Assembly (NCBI RefSeq): GCF_012027725.1 | Contig: NZ_SJOU01000009.1 | Span: forward strand, 1-64,000 | DNA from: Olsenella sp. SW781 | GTDB lineage: Bacteria > Actinomycetota > Coriobacteriia > Coriobacteriales > Atopobiaceae | Reading direction: 5' to 3' | DNA length: 64,000 bases | Shown here: positions 50,603-59,744 of the stretch, one piece after another | Numbering within the stretch: the first letter of the stretch is position 1 | Layout: each line of letters opens with the position of its first letter | Position numbers and translations under genes: made by a program | Notes under the pieces: generated by a model | What the model saw: the letters and a program-made list of their open reading frames with translations, nothing else | The model's database searches: none | What the model was told of the DNA's origin: nothing

Positions 50603-52022
50603 AGCGCTATCTGGTTTTGCTTGGTCGGTAGGAGAGCGAATAGCAACGCAAGGATCGCTGTTTGTCATCTCGCTCGCTTTGGCGCGTATTCTTGGACCAA
50701 ACGACTACGGCACCGTTGCGATGTTACTTGTCTTTATTAACATTGCGGATGTTTTTGTTACTAATGGATTAAGCGAATCTCTCATACAGAAGAATCAGGC
50801 TAGCGAATCAGATTACTCAACAGTATTTGTATGCGGAGTTGTTACGTCGATTCTACTATACGCACTCCTGTTTTTTGCGGCGCCAGCAATTGGTGAGTTT
50901 TACGGTAATGCAAGTATGCCCCCATTATTGAGGGTTCTCGCGCTGAGAATACCGCTTAGCTCTATGAATGCGATACAGCGCGCACATGTTGCCAAACGGC
51001 TTGACTTCAAGAAATATTTCTTCGCCTCCTCCCTAGCCGCTATCTTTGCCGGGGTGTTGGGTATTATATCGGCGCTATTGGGTGTTGGCGCCTACGCTCT
51101 CGCGGTTCAGCAGATAAGCAACATGCTGTTGAGCACGCTTTTTCTCTATGTTCAGACGTGCTGGAGACCATCCTTCAAGTATTCGAATAAATCTGCAAGG
51201 GAGTTGCTGCCAACCGGTTTTCAGCTTGCTGGCGCCAACTTGATCAACGTGCTCTATAGCGAAGGAAGATCCCTGATTATCGGGAAATACTACTCGGCGG
51301 ACTCGTTAGCATACTATAACCGGGGGAATCAGTTTCCAAGTCTTGTTGTGAGCAACATAAATGTCCCAATTAGCAACGTAATGCTTCCAGTCTTGTCTGC
51401 GGCAAACAACGACAACAGGCGGTTGCGTGAACTAACTAGGAAATCGATGGGTTTATCGGCGTTTCTGCTAACGCCGTGCATGGGGTTGTTGTTCGTTTGC
51501 TCTGAACCGTTAGTACGGCTTTTATTGTCTGACGCATGGATTCCAAGTGTTCCGTACTTGCAAATCGGCTGTCTGTTTTACCTCTTCCAACCTATGCAAA
51601 CTATGAATTGGCAAGCTTTAAAAGCTGCTGGAAGAAGCGATTTGTGTTTAAAGTTAGAGCTCGTAAAAAAGGCGATCTGTTTTTCCGTTCTCTTTTTGAC
51701 GGTACCGTTCGGAGTAATGGCAATCGCTGTGGGCAGTGCGGTTTCTGGCTTTATTTCGATGGTGATTAATATGCTGCCCAATGGCAAAGTAATCGGGTAC
51801 TCGTTTGCGCAGCAGATGATCGATATACTTCCTTCTCTTGTTTTTACTGTATTGTCTGGGGCTCTTGCTTACTGTATGGCAGAGATGCTGAGGGGCTCGG
51901 CGATCGTAGAACTTATTCTTGAGTGTGTCGTTATGCTGCTAGTGTATATAACGCTCGCGCTTGTGACTAGAAATAAAAACTTCATTTATATCGTAGAAAA
52001 GATTAAGAGAAAGATATTTTGA
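50589..52022 (+). CDS. Repeat-unit flippase, Wzx (WzxC-like)
   Basis: A 477-residue polysaccharide transporter of the MOP/MVF superfamily, flipping the lipid-linked repeat unit across the membrane. About 14 helices are visible. The start GGSKALSGFAWSVGERIATQ and ILGPNDYGTVAMLLVF are characteristic of the WzxC/teichoic-type family. I chose ATG 50589 with GGAG at 50578-50581; ATG 50583 is six bases nearer. The start lies in the end of the Wzy-like gene. A final AKNKN-like basic tail stays in the cytoplasm. Confidence 0.92.
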   Translation: MGGSKALSGFAWSVGERIATQGSLFVISLALARILGPNDYGTVAMLLVFINIADVFVTNGLSESLIQKNQASESDYSTVFVCGVVTSILLYALLFFAAPAIGEFYGNASMPPLLRVLALRIPLSSMNAIQRAHVAKRLDFKKYFFASSLAAIFAGVLGIISALLGVGAYALAVQQISNMLLSTLFLYVQTCWRPSFKYSNKSARELLPTGFQLAGANLINVLYSEGRSLIIGKYYSADSLAYYNRGNQFPSLVVSNINVPISNVMLPVLSAANNDNRRLRELTRKSMGLSAFLLTPCMGLLFVCSEPLVRLLLSDAWIPSVPYLQIGCLFYLFQPMQTMNWQALKAAGRSDLCLKLELVKKAICFSVLFLTVPFGVMAIAVGSAVSGFISMVINMLPNGKVIGYSFAQQMIDILPSLVFTVLSGALAYCMAEMLRGSAIVELILECVVMLLVYITLALVTRNKNFIYIVEKIKRKIF

Positions 52023-52156
52023 AACCGATTTGAACCCTTTTGTACTTAATCAGGGGGGCGGTTTCGCTGTTGGATGAATTAGCGAAAGGCCATCATGGTT
52101 ATGAGCTTTTCTCCTGTTCTGTGAGGCCATATCGCAGCGTTTCGTGTGGAGTGAAT

Positions 52157-53365
52157 ATGGTGTCTGTTAATCGTAAAGTCCTTTATGTTATTCAGGCGAC
52201 ACCTGGTTGTAATGCACCGACAAAGCATGCATTTGCCATTGCCGACTTAATGAAATGCAGCGGATACAATGTTGAGTTTTTGTTTGCCGGCATTATTGAT
52301 CCGCGCAACAGAGCAATTCAGGAAAAGTATGACTACCCATTTGAGTTTCCGGAGCATCTTAAACTTGGTCACTACAGCATATTAAAAAAATATCTTGAAC
52401 GAGCTACGTCAATATCGAGCCTCAAAGCATTCAGAGAGTCCTTTGAACGCGTCAAGCCTGATTATGTTGTTTATTACGGAATCGAATCAAGGCTGGCGGC
52501 GGGAATTCTTCAGCATTGTCAAATGTCGCATGTACCCGTGCTTGTTGACGAAACCGATTGGTTTGACGCGCGTTTTACCGGTGACCTTGCCGCCTGGATG
52601 GTAGAAAAGTCACGAAGCAGGAGGGTGGAAAAGGTAGACTGCCTCGCTGACGCCGTTATAGCTATTTCTCAGTATTTTGTAACCCACTTCACTCTTAACA
52701 AAAGAAACCCCAATTTAAAAATCTTTTTTCTTCCTCCGATTAATAGGTGCAACGAGGTGTCTGACAGGATCGATTTCGATTTGAGGAAGGCAAGGAAAAG
52801 CACAAGGTTCTTTTATGCTGGCTCTCCTGCGGGAGGGAAGGATCAGCTACTCCATTTCTTGGCTGCAGTTTCTCATGTTGGCAGAGAGTGCAGGACGAAC
52901 GCGGAGGCCCATATCGTCGGCATCTCGCCCGCGCAGGCGGAGAAGATGTTCGGTTCTTTGGCGCGCTGTGAGAGCGTGTTTTTTTATGGGCGGCGAAGTC
53001 ATGCTGAAGTGATTGAGATGCTCCGTCATGCTGATTTCGGCATTTTATTTCGCAGGCCTGAACGATATGCAAAAGCTGGTTTTTCAACCAAATTCGCTGA
53101 ATGCATGTCAAATGGCGTTCCGATGCTCTGTAACAGGGTTGGCGGAGCAGATCTCGTTATCGAAAACGAGGTTGAAGGGCTGGTTATAGACGATTGTTCT
53201 CCCTTGCATATGGAAGAGGCTATTCGCTTTGCGTGCGAAATGGACGATGCGAAACTGAGGGATATGAAAACTGCTGCGTTTAAGAAGGCACAGCAGTTAT
53301 TTAATTTGGACAACTATATAGAACCATTCAGCGCTTTTATGAACGAGCTGTCTCGTGGGGCGTAG
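52157..53365 (+). CDS. Glycosyltransferase-like protein, GT-B
   Basis: A 402-residue protein with the outline of a GT4-like transferase. The N-terminal half begins KVLYVIQATPGCNAPTKHAFAIA; in the second half RFFYAGSPAGGKDQLLHFLAA and GILFRRPERYAKAGFSTKFAECMSNGVP replace the normal E-x7-E region (E near 330, AECMSNG). I chose ATG 52157, preceded by GGAGTG; the frame extends 117 bases upstream without a ribosome site. Wzx ends 134 bases before, so there may be an internal leader. Sugar specificity unknown. Confidence 0.78.
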   Translation: MVSVNRKVLYVIQATPGCNAPTKHAFAIADLMKCSGYNVEFLFAGIIDPRNRAIQEKYDYPFEFPEHLKLGHYSILKKYLERATSISSLKAFRESFERVKPDYVVYYGIESRLAAGILQHCQMSHVPVLVDETDWFDARFTGDLAAWMVEKSRSRRVEKVDCLADAVIAISQYFVTHFTLNKRNPNLKIFFLPPINRCNEVSDRIDFDLRKARKSTRFFYAGSPAGGKDQLLHFLAAVSHVGRECRTNAEAHIVGISPAQAEKMFGSLARCESVFFYGRRSHAEVIEMLRHADFGILFRRPERYAKAGFSTKFAECMSNGVPMLCNRVGGADLVIENEVEGLVIDDCSPLHMEEAIRFACEMDDAKLRDMKTAAFKKAQQLFNLDNYIEPFSAFMNELSRGA

Positions 53366-53653
53366 GTGCACTGTTCGTCTCTGTGGCTTCGCGCTTTAGC
53401 GCCAGGTATTGGGCGTGCCCTATCGTATGCATATTGATACAACAGCGTCGGCGCGACGCGTGTCGCCCGCGCCGTGTATTTCTTTGGATTGATGTAGGGG
53501 TGGATTTGTCGTCCGATTATTCCAAGTCGCCCTTCATTTGGGATGCGCTTAGTGATATGCCCTGCAGCCGTTACTTTGTTCGCATGTTGAGAAGCTCTGA
53601 AGTTCAGACTATCGCTGCTCGTAGATACATACAAATCAAATTGGAGGTTGTTA
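53366..53653 (+). other. Gap between the last transferase and the epimerase
   Basis: A 288-base stretch in which I see no supported gene; short open frames in it have no family resemblance. It marks the 3' edge of the low-GC cassette, and GC content rises beyond it. It may be the remnant of a lost gene. Confidence 0.4.
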
Positions 53654-54673
53654 ATGGGACGTAGAATCTTTGTAACAGGTGCCGCTGGATTCATCGGTGC
53701 CTTTTTGTCAGACCGCCTCGTGCGCGAGGGATGGAATGTTGTTGGGCTAGATAATGTGAATGCCTATTACGACCCTGGCATCAAGGAGGACCGACTCCGG
53801 ATGCTTCGAGAGACTGATGTAGCTGGGCGCTTCACCTTCGTTCGTGGTGATCTCACCGATGCCGCTCTCGTGGAACGTCTCTTTGCGGAGAACGAGTTTG
53901 ATGTCGTCGTAAACCTTGCCGCTCAGGCGGGCGTGCGCTACTCGATCGACAATCCCAAGGCGTACATCGACTCCAACCTCATTGGCTTCTACAACATCCT
54001 TGAGGCATGTCGCCACCATCCGGTGAAGCATCTCGTTTTCGCTTCATCTTCCTCGGTCTACGGCGGCAACGAAAAGGTGCCTTTCTCCGAGGTAGATCAA
54101 GTTGACCATCCCGTGTCGCTTTACGCCGCCACCAAAAAGGCCAACGAACTCATGGCGCACGCGTACTCCAAGCTCTATGACATTCCCTGCACGGGTTTGC
54201 GCTTCTTCACGGTTTACGGTCCCATGGGTCGCCCCGACATGGCCTACTTCAAGTTTGCCAATACGCTTCGCGCGGGAGGAACAATTCAGATTTACAACAT
54301 GGGTGATTGCCGGCGCGACTTTACCTATGTGGACGACATCGTTGAGGGCATCTTGCGCGTAATGGAACGTGTCCCCGAGGATTGTGGTACCGGCGCCCGC
54401 TACAAGGTTTACAACATCGGTAACTCTGAGCCGGTGCAGCTGCTTGAATTCGTCGACACTCTTCAGCATGTGCTTGTAGAAGAGGGGGTTCTTCCAGAGG
54501 ACTACGACTTCGACGCGCATAAGGAACTTGTCCCTATGCAGGCGGGCGATGTGGTGGAGACCTATGCTGACTGCTCGGAGCTCCAGCGTGATTTTGACTA
54601 CCAACCTGCAACCAAGCTCGAAGACGGTCTTCGTGCATTTGCAAAGTGGTATCGGGAGTATTACGGACTTTAG
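53654..54673 (+). CDS. UDP-glucuronate 4-epimerase-like SDR
   Basis: A 339-residue NAD-dependent sugar epimerase, most like UDP-glucuronate 4-epimerases that make UDP-galacturonate. FVTGAAGFIGAFLSDRL is the NAD loop, ASSSSVYGGNEKVPF holds the catalytic Ser, and SLYAATKKANELMAH the Y-x3-K. FFTVYGPMGRPDMAYFKF and RRDFTYVDDIVEGI are family hallmarks. The ATG follows TTGGAGG. UDP-glucose dehydrogenase follows 61 bases later, giving a coherent UDP-Glc to UDP-GlcA to UDP-GalA route. Confidence 0.9.
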   Translation: MGRRIFVTGAAGFIGAFLSDRLVREGWNVVGLDNVNAYYDPGIKEDRLRMLRETDVAGRFTFVRGDLTDAALVERLFAENEFDVVVNLAAQAGVRYSIDNPKAYIDSNLIGFYNILEACRHHPVKHLVFASSSSVYGGNEKVPFSEVDQVDHPVSLYAATKKANELMAHAYSKLYDIPCTGLRFFTVYGPMGRPDMAYFKFANTLRAGGTIQIYNMGDCRRDFTYVDDIVEGILRVMERVPEDCGTGARYKVYNIGNSEPVQLLEFVDTLQHVLVEEGVLPEDYDFDAHKELVPMQAGDVVETYADCSELQRDFDYQPATKLEDGLRAFAKWYREYYGL

Positions 54674-54734
54674 GGCCTAACAAGTTGTAAATGGGTTCGT
54701 GCCCTGTAACGTTCTTTGACAATTGGAGACTGAG

Positions 54735-55994
54735 ATGAAGATTGCCGTTGCCGGTACTGGCTATGTGGGCCTTTCGCTTGCCGTTCTACTTGCGCAGCAT
54801 AACGAGGTCCACGCTTTGGATATCGTTCCCGAGAAAGTGGATATGCTTAATCGGTTTGAGTCGCCCATTCGGGATGCCGAGATCGAGCAGTTTTTGAGCG
54901 AGGCTAAGGCGGGGGAGTGCACGCTCAATCTGACGGCTACGATTGATACAACGGCAGCATACGCTGGTGCTGAATTTGCAGTTATTGCGACGCCGACCAA
55001 CTACGATCCGGCGCGCAACTACTTCGATACTTCTTCTGTTGAAGCGGCGATTGATGCAGTTCGCTCGGTCAACTCGGACGCGTTGATCGTCATCAAGTCG
55101 ACCATTCCCGTTGGTTATACGGAGCGCCTGCGCGCGGAGCGCGGGGACTCCCGTATCATCTTCTCGCCGGAGTTCCTGCGAGAGGGGCATGCCCTGTATG
55201 ACAATCTTCATCCCAGTCGCATCGTGGTGGGTGCGCCGGCGGACGATGCCGAAGCTCGCGCCGGCGCGGAGCGTTTTGCGGCACTTCTCGCCGAGGGTGC
55301 CGATCCCGCAGAACTCGATCGCGTGAACGAGGACGGCTCGACCGGCATTCCCGAACTCGTGCTCGGCCTCACGGAGGCCGAGGCGGTCAAGCTCTTCGCT
55401 AACACCTATCTGGCGCTGCGCGTCTCCTACTTCAACGAGCTCGACACCTACTGCGAGGTGCGTGGGCTCTCCACGGCCGACGTTATTCGCGGAGTGTGCC
55501 TGGAGCCGCGCATCGGCTCATTTTATAACAACCCGTCCTTCGGCTACGGCGGATACTGCCTGCCCAAGGACACCAAGCAGTTGCTCGCCAACTACAAGGA
55601 CGTGCCGCAGAACCTCATCGAGGCTATCGTGGACTCCAACCGCACCCGCAAAGATCATGTAGCAGACGAGGTGCTCACACGCGTGAACGAGCTCGTGTAC
55701 GCGGGCGTTTCCGCACCGACCGTCGGTGTGTATCGTCTCACCATGAAGAGCGGATCGGACAACTTCCGCGCGTCTTCTGTCCAAGGCATCATGAAGCGAG
55801 TAAAGGCCAAGGGCGTGCCCGTGGTGGTCTACGAGCCCACGCTGGACGATGCGACGTTCTTCGGTTCCGAGGTCATGCACGATCTCGCAGCGTTCAAGGA
55901 GCGCTGCGACCTGATTATCGCCAACCGCTGGAGCGACGAGCTTTCGGACGTGTCCGACAAGGTCTATACGCGGGATCTGTTCCGCAGGGATTAA
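54735..55994 (+). CDS. ugd: UDP-glucose 6-dehydrogenase
   Basis: A 419-residue NAD-dependent enzyme oxidising UDP-glucose to UDP-glucuronate. [20 protein letters not shown] is the NAD-binding start, [11 protein letters not shown] and [21 protein letters not shown] line the active site, and [15 protein letters not shown] holds the catalytic Cys. The C-terminal UDP-binding domain is complete. I chose ATG 54735, preceded by TTGGAG; a TTG 12 bases upstream is in frame but overlaps that site. It belongs to the HasB-like short branch. Confidence 0.95.
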   Translation: MKIAVAGTGYVGLSLAVLLAQHNEVHALDIVPEKVDMLNRFESPIRDAEIEQFLSEAKAGECTLNLTATIDTTAAYAGAEFAVIATPTNYDPARNYFDTSSVEAAIDAVRSVNSDALIVIKSTIPVGYTERLRAERGDSRIIFSPEFLREGHALYDNLHPSRIVVGAPADDAEARAGAERFAALLAEGADPAELDRVNEDGSTGIPELVLGLTEAEAVKLFANTYLALRVSYFNELDTYCEVRGLSTADVIRGVCLEPRIGSFYNNPSFGYGGYCLPKDTKQLLANYKDVPQNLIEAIVDSNRTRKDHVADEVLTRVNELVYAGVSAPTVGVYRLTMKSGSDNFRASSVQGIMKRVKAKGVPVVVYEPTLDDATFFGSEVMHDLAAFKERCDLIIANRWSDELSDVSDKVYTRDLFRRD

Positions 55995-56029
55995 TCTAAG
56001 TACGAGATTTCATTTTGCTGAAAGGGTGA

Positions 56030-57217
56030 GACCATGCCCCTTAAGACCGACTACTCGGACGTTTCCTTCGCCGACGATGGCCGCCTCAAGCTCCTCGTCA
56101 TCGTGGGCACGCGGCCGGAGATCATTCGCCTCTCGGAGGTCATCAGGAAGTGCCGGCGCCACTTCGACTGCCTGCTCGCGCACACGGGGCAGAACTACGA
56201 CTACACGCTGAACGGCATCTTCTTCCGCGACCTGTCGCTCGACGACCCTGACGTCTACATGGACGCGGTGGGGGAGGACCTGGGCTCGACCATCGGCAAC
56301 ATCATCGACGCCTCCTACAAGCTCATGGCGCAGGTGAGGCCGGACGCGCTGCTGATTCTCGGCGACACCAACTCCTGCCTCTCTGCCATCCCCGCGAAGC
56401 GCCTGCACATCCCCATCTTCCACATGGAGGCGGGCAACCGCTGCAAGGACGAGTGCCTGCCCGAGGAGACCAACCGCCGCATCGTGGACGTGATCTCCGA
56501 CGTCAACCTCGCCTACTCCGAGCACGCGCGCCGCTGGCTCGCGCTCACCGGCTGCGCACCCGAGCGCACCTACGTGACGGGCTCGCCCATGGCCGAGGTG
56601 CTCCGCGCGAACCTGGGGCAGATCGACGCGTCCGACGTGCTCGAGCGCGAGGGGCTGGAGGAGCGCGGCTACTTCCTGCTCTCCGCCCACCGCGAGGAGA
56701 ACATCGACACCGAGGCCAACTTCCGCTCGCTCTTCTCGGCCGTCAACGCGCTCGCGGAGGAGTACGGCAGGCCCATCCTCTACAGCTGCCACCCGCGCAG
56801 CCGCAAGCGCCTGGAAGCAACTGGCTTTGAGCTTCACCCGCTCGTCCGCACGCACGAGCCCATGGGCTTCCACGACTACAACCGCCTGCAGTCCAGCGCC
56901 TTCTGCGTGGTCTCGGACTCCGGGACCCTGCCCGAGGAGTCGAGCTTCTTCGCCTCCGTCGGCCGGCCGTTCCCGGCCGTGTGCATCCGCACCTCTACGG
57001 AGCGCCCCGAGGCGCTCGACAGGGGCTGCTTCACGCTCGCCGGCATCGACGAGCGGGGGCTCCTCAACGCCGTGCGCGTGGCGGTCGCGCTCGACGCGGA
57101 GGGCAGCTACCCCGCCGCCCCCGTGCCGGACTACGCAGATGAGAACGTGAGCACGAAGGTCGTGAAGATTATCCAGTCCTACACTGGCATCGTGGACCGC
57201 ATGGTGTGGAGGAAGTA
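56030..57217 (+). repeat. 1,188-bp direct repeat, copy 2
   Basis: Same orientation and sequence as 44999-46186. The flanks differ on both sides immediately outside these limits, so the duplication is exact and gene-sized. Confidence 0.95.
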
Positions 57218-57221
57218 CTAG
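56034..57221 (+). CDS. capG: CapG/WecB-type UDP-HexNAc 2-epimerase, copy 2
   Basis: A 395-residue epimerase identical to the product of the gene at 45003 over 394 residues; a different base after the repeat adds a Tyr before the stop. Motifs and function are as for copy 1. The upstream sequence differs: here GAAAGGGTGAG provides a ribosome site 36 bases after ugd. It ends the operon, 115 bases before a strong terminator. Identity at silent sites as well indicates a very recent copy or continuing gene conversion. Confidence 0.93.
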   Translation: MPLKTDYSDVSFADDGRLKLLVIVGTRPEIIRLSEVIRKCRRHFDCLLAHTGQNYDYTLNGIFFRDLSLDDPDVYMDAVGEDLGSTIGNIIDASYKLMAQVRPDALLILGDTNSCLSAIPAKRLHIPIFHMEAGNRCKDECLPEETNRRIVDVISDVNLAYSEHARRWLALTGCAPERTYVTGSPMAEVLRANLGQIDASDVLEREGLEERGYFLLSAHREENIDTEANFRSLFSAVNALAEEYGRPILYSCHPRSRKRLEATGFELHPLVRTHEPMGFHDYNRLQSSAFCVVSDSGTLPEESSFFASVGRPFPAVCIRTSTERPEALDRGCFTLAGIDERGLLNAVRVAVALDAEGSYPAAPVPDYADENVSTKVVKIIQSYTGIVDRMVWRKY

Positions 57222-57335
57222 GGGAGGTTCTTCTCGCCAGTCGACGTGCTTGAGCTGGGCTTGCCTTATGCCATATGGGCACTGAATAAGGCCTGGCCCT
57301 TCGACTAAACGAATTTGGCCCTTTGGGGTCTTCCA

Positions 57336-57366
57336 AACGCCGGAGGGGTATCCTCCGGCGTTTTGC
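57336..57366 (+). terminator. Capsule operon terminator
   Basis: AAACGCCGGAGG (57336-57347) pairs perfectly with CCTCCGGCGTTT (57353-57364) around a 5-base loop, and the right arm ends in a T-run. Confidence 0.93.
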
Positions 57367-57861
57367 GTATAAGGGCGCGCGGGGGCTGGGCACCTCTGTG
57401 GCTGGCTGGGTGACGATGGACGTGACTCGAACCGCCGCTTCATGAGTGGACGAGCCCTCTGATGGCGTTATCGTGCCCGATGAGCGCGTATTGGGCGACA
57501 GGGCGGCTCTAGCATTCCATTTCATATGTCGCTTCTGCTCGGCAGTCGTGACGAGTACAAGGGGATGGATCCCTCGGCGCGCTCCCCGCTCCTCCCGTCT
57601 TTCATACCGCCCTTCCATCAGCTGCAAGGCCTTCTCGCCATCGCAAGTGCGTGCTTTCGGGCGCGGCGTGGACCTCCACAAGGGGTCGTGTGTTATCCAG
57701 GCGCCGCGGGTGCCGACGCACGGTGTGACGACTTACGTTGAGTGACAGTCTTTGGACGGATGGGGCCCTTCTTGGGGCCTGGCTTGGTCAGAATGAGTCA
57801 CTCATCCTGGGATGTGGGGGGAGGTTCGGAGCCGAGCGTTGAGGTTGATATCAGCAATTCC
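57367..57861. other. Non-coding stretch past the capsule locus
   Basis: Nearly 500 bases between the convergent capsule operon and fic gene. No frame has a recognisable product or ribosome site. The right third holds the palindromic element at 57740-57803. Confidence 0.5.
57740..57803. repeat. GTGACAG..GGACGG family element
   Basis: GAGTGAC (57740-57746) and GTCACTC (57797-57803) bound an imperfect palindrome with TTTGGACGGATGGGG on the left and GGGGCC in the centre. Related to 13546, 59631 and 62555. Confidence 0.75.
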
Positions 57862-59106
57862 CTAGAGGTCCTTCTCGGGAATCTTCAAAAGCTCCTTCGC
57901 CTTGTCCGTGAGCACGAACCTGAGAGGCCGCGCGCTCACGGTCTTTACAAGGCCCTTCTCCTCGAGCCTCTTTGTGTGACGCCTCGCCATTGACTCCCTG
58001 AGGTTTAGGTATTCCGCCACGTCACGAAGAAGCACATCGGGGAACGCGCCAAACAGGGCGTACTGGGCCAGCATAAAAAGCACGTCGCGCTCCTTGTCGG
58101 GGAGGTCGATCGAATTAACGAGCTCGTCGATTGCTGTCACAGTTACCTCAAACTGGCCCTGGCGCGTCTCCAGGTCGGAGAGAACGCGATGCTGGGCGGT
58201 GTCCACATACTCCAGCATTGCGAGGACAAAAGGCGTGAGCTCGCCGTGGTTGAGCGGATCTTCGACTTCGCGGAACGCCCGGTAGTAGGCGCCCCTACTC
58301 TCAGCAATCGAGCGAGAGACGGACAGTGCGGTGAGCGTTGAGAGCGGCCTGCTGAGGTAGAGGGCAAGAAGGTAGCGCCCCGTCCTGCCGTTCCCGTCAT
58401 AGAAGGGGTGCGCGTACTCAAAGAGGAAGTGGGAGACGATTGCGCCGCATGTCTCGGGGATATCTTCCGAGGAGGCCAGTGCAATCATGCGTGTCATCGC
58501 GGACACGATGCGGCTTTCGGGAGAGAGACCCGTATGGATAATTCTGCTGCCGCTCCCGATGATGTTGACCTCGCCCTTTCGGAACAGAATGCCGTCCGGA
58601 GCGTCCTTGCCCAGGTCCTCGCCCTCCATAATTCGATCGTAGATGGTGCGGATGTCCTCGGGGGTCTGAGGGAAAATGTGCTCGTGGTCACTTAGCTCAA
58701 GATAAAGTCGTGCGAGTTCGCGAAAGCGTTTATGCTCGAGTTTCGATGGGTCGGCAGATGTTGTCTCGAGCAGGTCGTTAATCTGCCTCCGCGTGCTGTG
58801 GACGCCCTCGAGTTCATTGGAACAAACGACCTCATCGATGACGAGGCTCCTGATGAGGGCTCCGGTTGCGATGGGGGGCAGCCTCGAGAGCAAGAGCGCG
58901 ATTTGTCTCTCGCGGCGAAGGATGGTTTCGTTGAGAACGGAGAGCTCGCGAGGGACGGCAAGAAAGAGCTCTCCGTGAGGGGTCTCAACGCCGGTCCTGA
59001 AGGTTGACTCTGCTTCAAGTCGTGTCGCGGCGAGCGCCTCGTTTTTCTCGTAGCGCTTGCTTGACGAATCCATGTGGAAGAGCTTGGCGAGGGTTCTATA
59101 TGCCAT
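57862..59106 (-). CDS. Fic-domain protein with N-terminal inhibitory helix
   Basis: A 414-residue Fic protein, expected to transfer AMP from ATP to a protein target. The catalytic motif HPFYDGNGRTGR is complete at 233-244. The inhibitory motif [ST]-x3-E-[GN] is present N-terminal to it as S96-x3-E100-G101 (class II), so activity should be self-restrained. The last 80 residues look like a winged helix (VAEYLNLRESMARRHTKRLEEKGLV). I chose the ATG at 59106, with GGAGG just before, over a start four codons upstream. A 57-bp palindrome overlaps its promoter. Target unknown. Confidence 0.92.
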   Translation of the reverse strand: MAYRTLAKLFHMDSSSKRYEKNEALAATRLEAESTFRTGVETPHGELFLAVPRELSVLNETILRRERQIALLLSRLPPIATGALIRSLVIDEVVCSNELEGVHSTRRQINDLLETTSADPSKLEHKRFRELARLYLELSDHEHIFPQTPEDIRTIYDRIMEGEDLGKDAPDGILFRKGEVNIIGSGSRIIHTGLSPESRIVSAMTRMIALASSEDIPETCGAIVSHFLFEYAHPFYDGNGRTGRYLLALYLSRPLSTLTALSVSRSIAESRGAYYRAFREVEDPLNHGELTPFVLAMLEYVDTAQHRVLSDLETRQGQFEVTVTAIDELVNSIDLPDKERDVLFMLAQYALFGAFPDVLLRDVAEYLNLRESMARRHTKRLEEKGLVKTVSARPLRFVLTDKAKELLKIPEKDL

Positions 59107-59129
59107 GTGTGCCTCCAATCGAGAGTGCG

Positions 59130-59197
59130 ATTATAGATGGAATCCCACTCTCTTATTTGTACTATTCGGCGAATAGTACAAATAAGAGAGTGGGATT
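59130..59197 (-). promoter_or_regulatory. fic promoter with a 57-bp perfect palindrome
   Basis: On the reverse strand a perfect TATAAT (forward 59130-59135) lies 24 bases before the fic start. Arms 59141-59168 and 59170-59197 are perfectly complementary around one central base; the palindrome covers the -35 region. A further half-site (TATTTGTACT) follows near 59207. It looks like an operator. Confidence 0.8.
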
Positions 59198-59295
59198 CGG
59201 GGTGCTATTTGTACTCTTGGCCGATTGGGAGATTAAGAGTTCCAACTCGCTTTGCTTGCGCAATTGCTAAGGTATCGCGTCGGTGGTCTCGCCCG

Positions 59296-59589
59296 CTACT
59301 CGTAAAACCGCAGCGCCTCGCGAATGTAGCGCCTGAGGAGGACGAGGCCTAGGGCGTCCCACTCCATGCTTTCCTTCCTGGCGCTGATCATGAGGTCGAA
59401 GTAGTGTCGGGACATCGGAATGTGCGAGCTGTACTGCTGGACTATGCTCGCGATGACCGTCTGGTGGCTGTTGCCCTGCCTATTTGCGCCGAGGACGGGA
59501 AGGAGCGGCAGGTCGAGATACTCCCTCCGCAGACGTTCGAAGACGCTTCGCATAGGCGAGGACGAGGCCGGCCCAGCGATAGCGTCCAT
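59296..59589 (-). CDS. Orphan frame of unknown function, possibly truncated
   Basis: A 97-residue reverse-strand frame from ATG 59589. I recognise no domain. It has natural composition (RREYLDLPLLPVLGAN; MSRHYFDLMISARK; LRRYIREALRFYE) and looks like the C-terminal part of a longer helical protein. Immediately upstream on its strand lies a GTGACAG-family palindrome (59631-59692), so its 5' part may have been lost by insertion of that element. No ribosome site is evident. Confidence 0.4.
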   Translation of the reverse strand: MDAIAGPASSSPMRSVFERLRREYLDLPLLPVLGANRQGNSHQTVIASIVQQYSSHIPMSRHYFDLMISARKESMEWDALGLVLLRRYIREALRFYE

Positions 59590-59630
59590 ATCGTGACCTG
59601 TCGTGTCGGCGGCCACCGCACTTGAGGTTA

Positions 59631-59692
59631 GGTGACAGCTTTTGAACGGATGGCACCCTTGACGAGGCTTCGTTTTATCGAATTGCGTCATT
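59631..59692. repeat. GTGACAG..GGACGG family element, decayed
   Basis: GGTGACAGCTTTTGAACGG on the left and GCGTCATT on the right match the ends of the elements at 57740 and 62555 with more mismatches. Confidence 0.65.
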
Positions 59693-59744
59693 CGGCGGAG
59701 GGGGCGTCGCTTGTCGATCCCGCTCCAAGACTGTTGATGGGACG

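Noticed and set aside
57367-57739. Possible gene remnants past the capsule terminator on either strand
   Set aside because: Open frames exist in both directions but none has a ribosome site or a recognisable segment.
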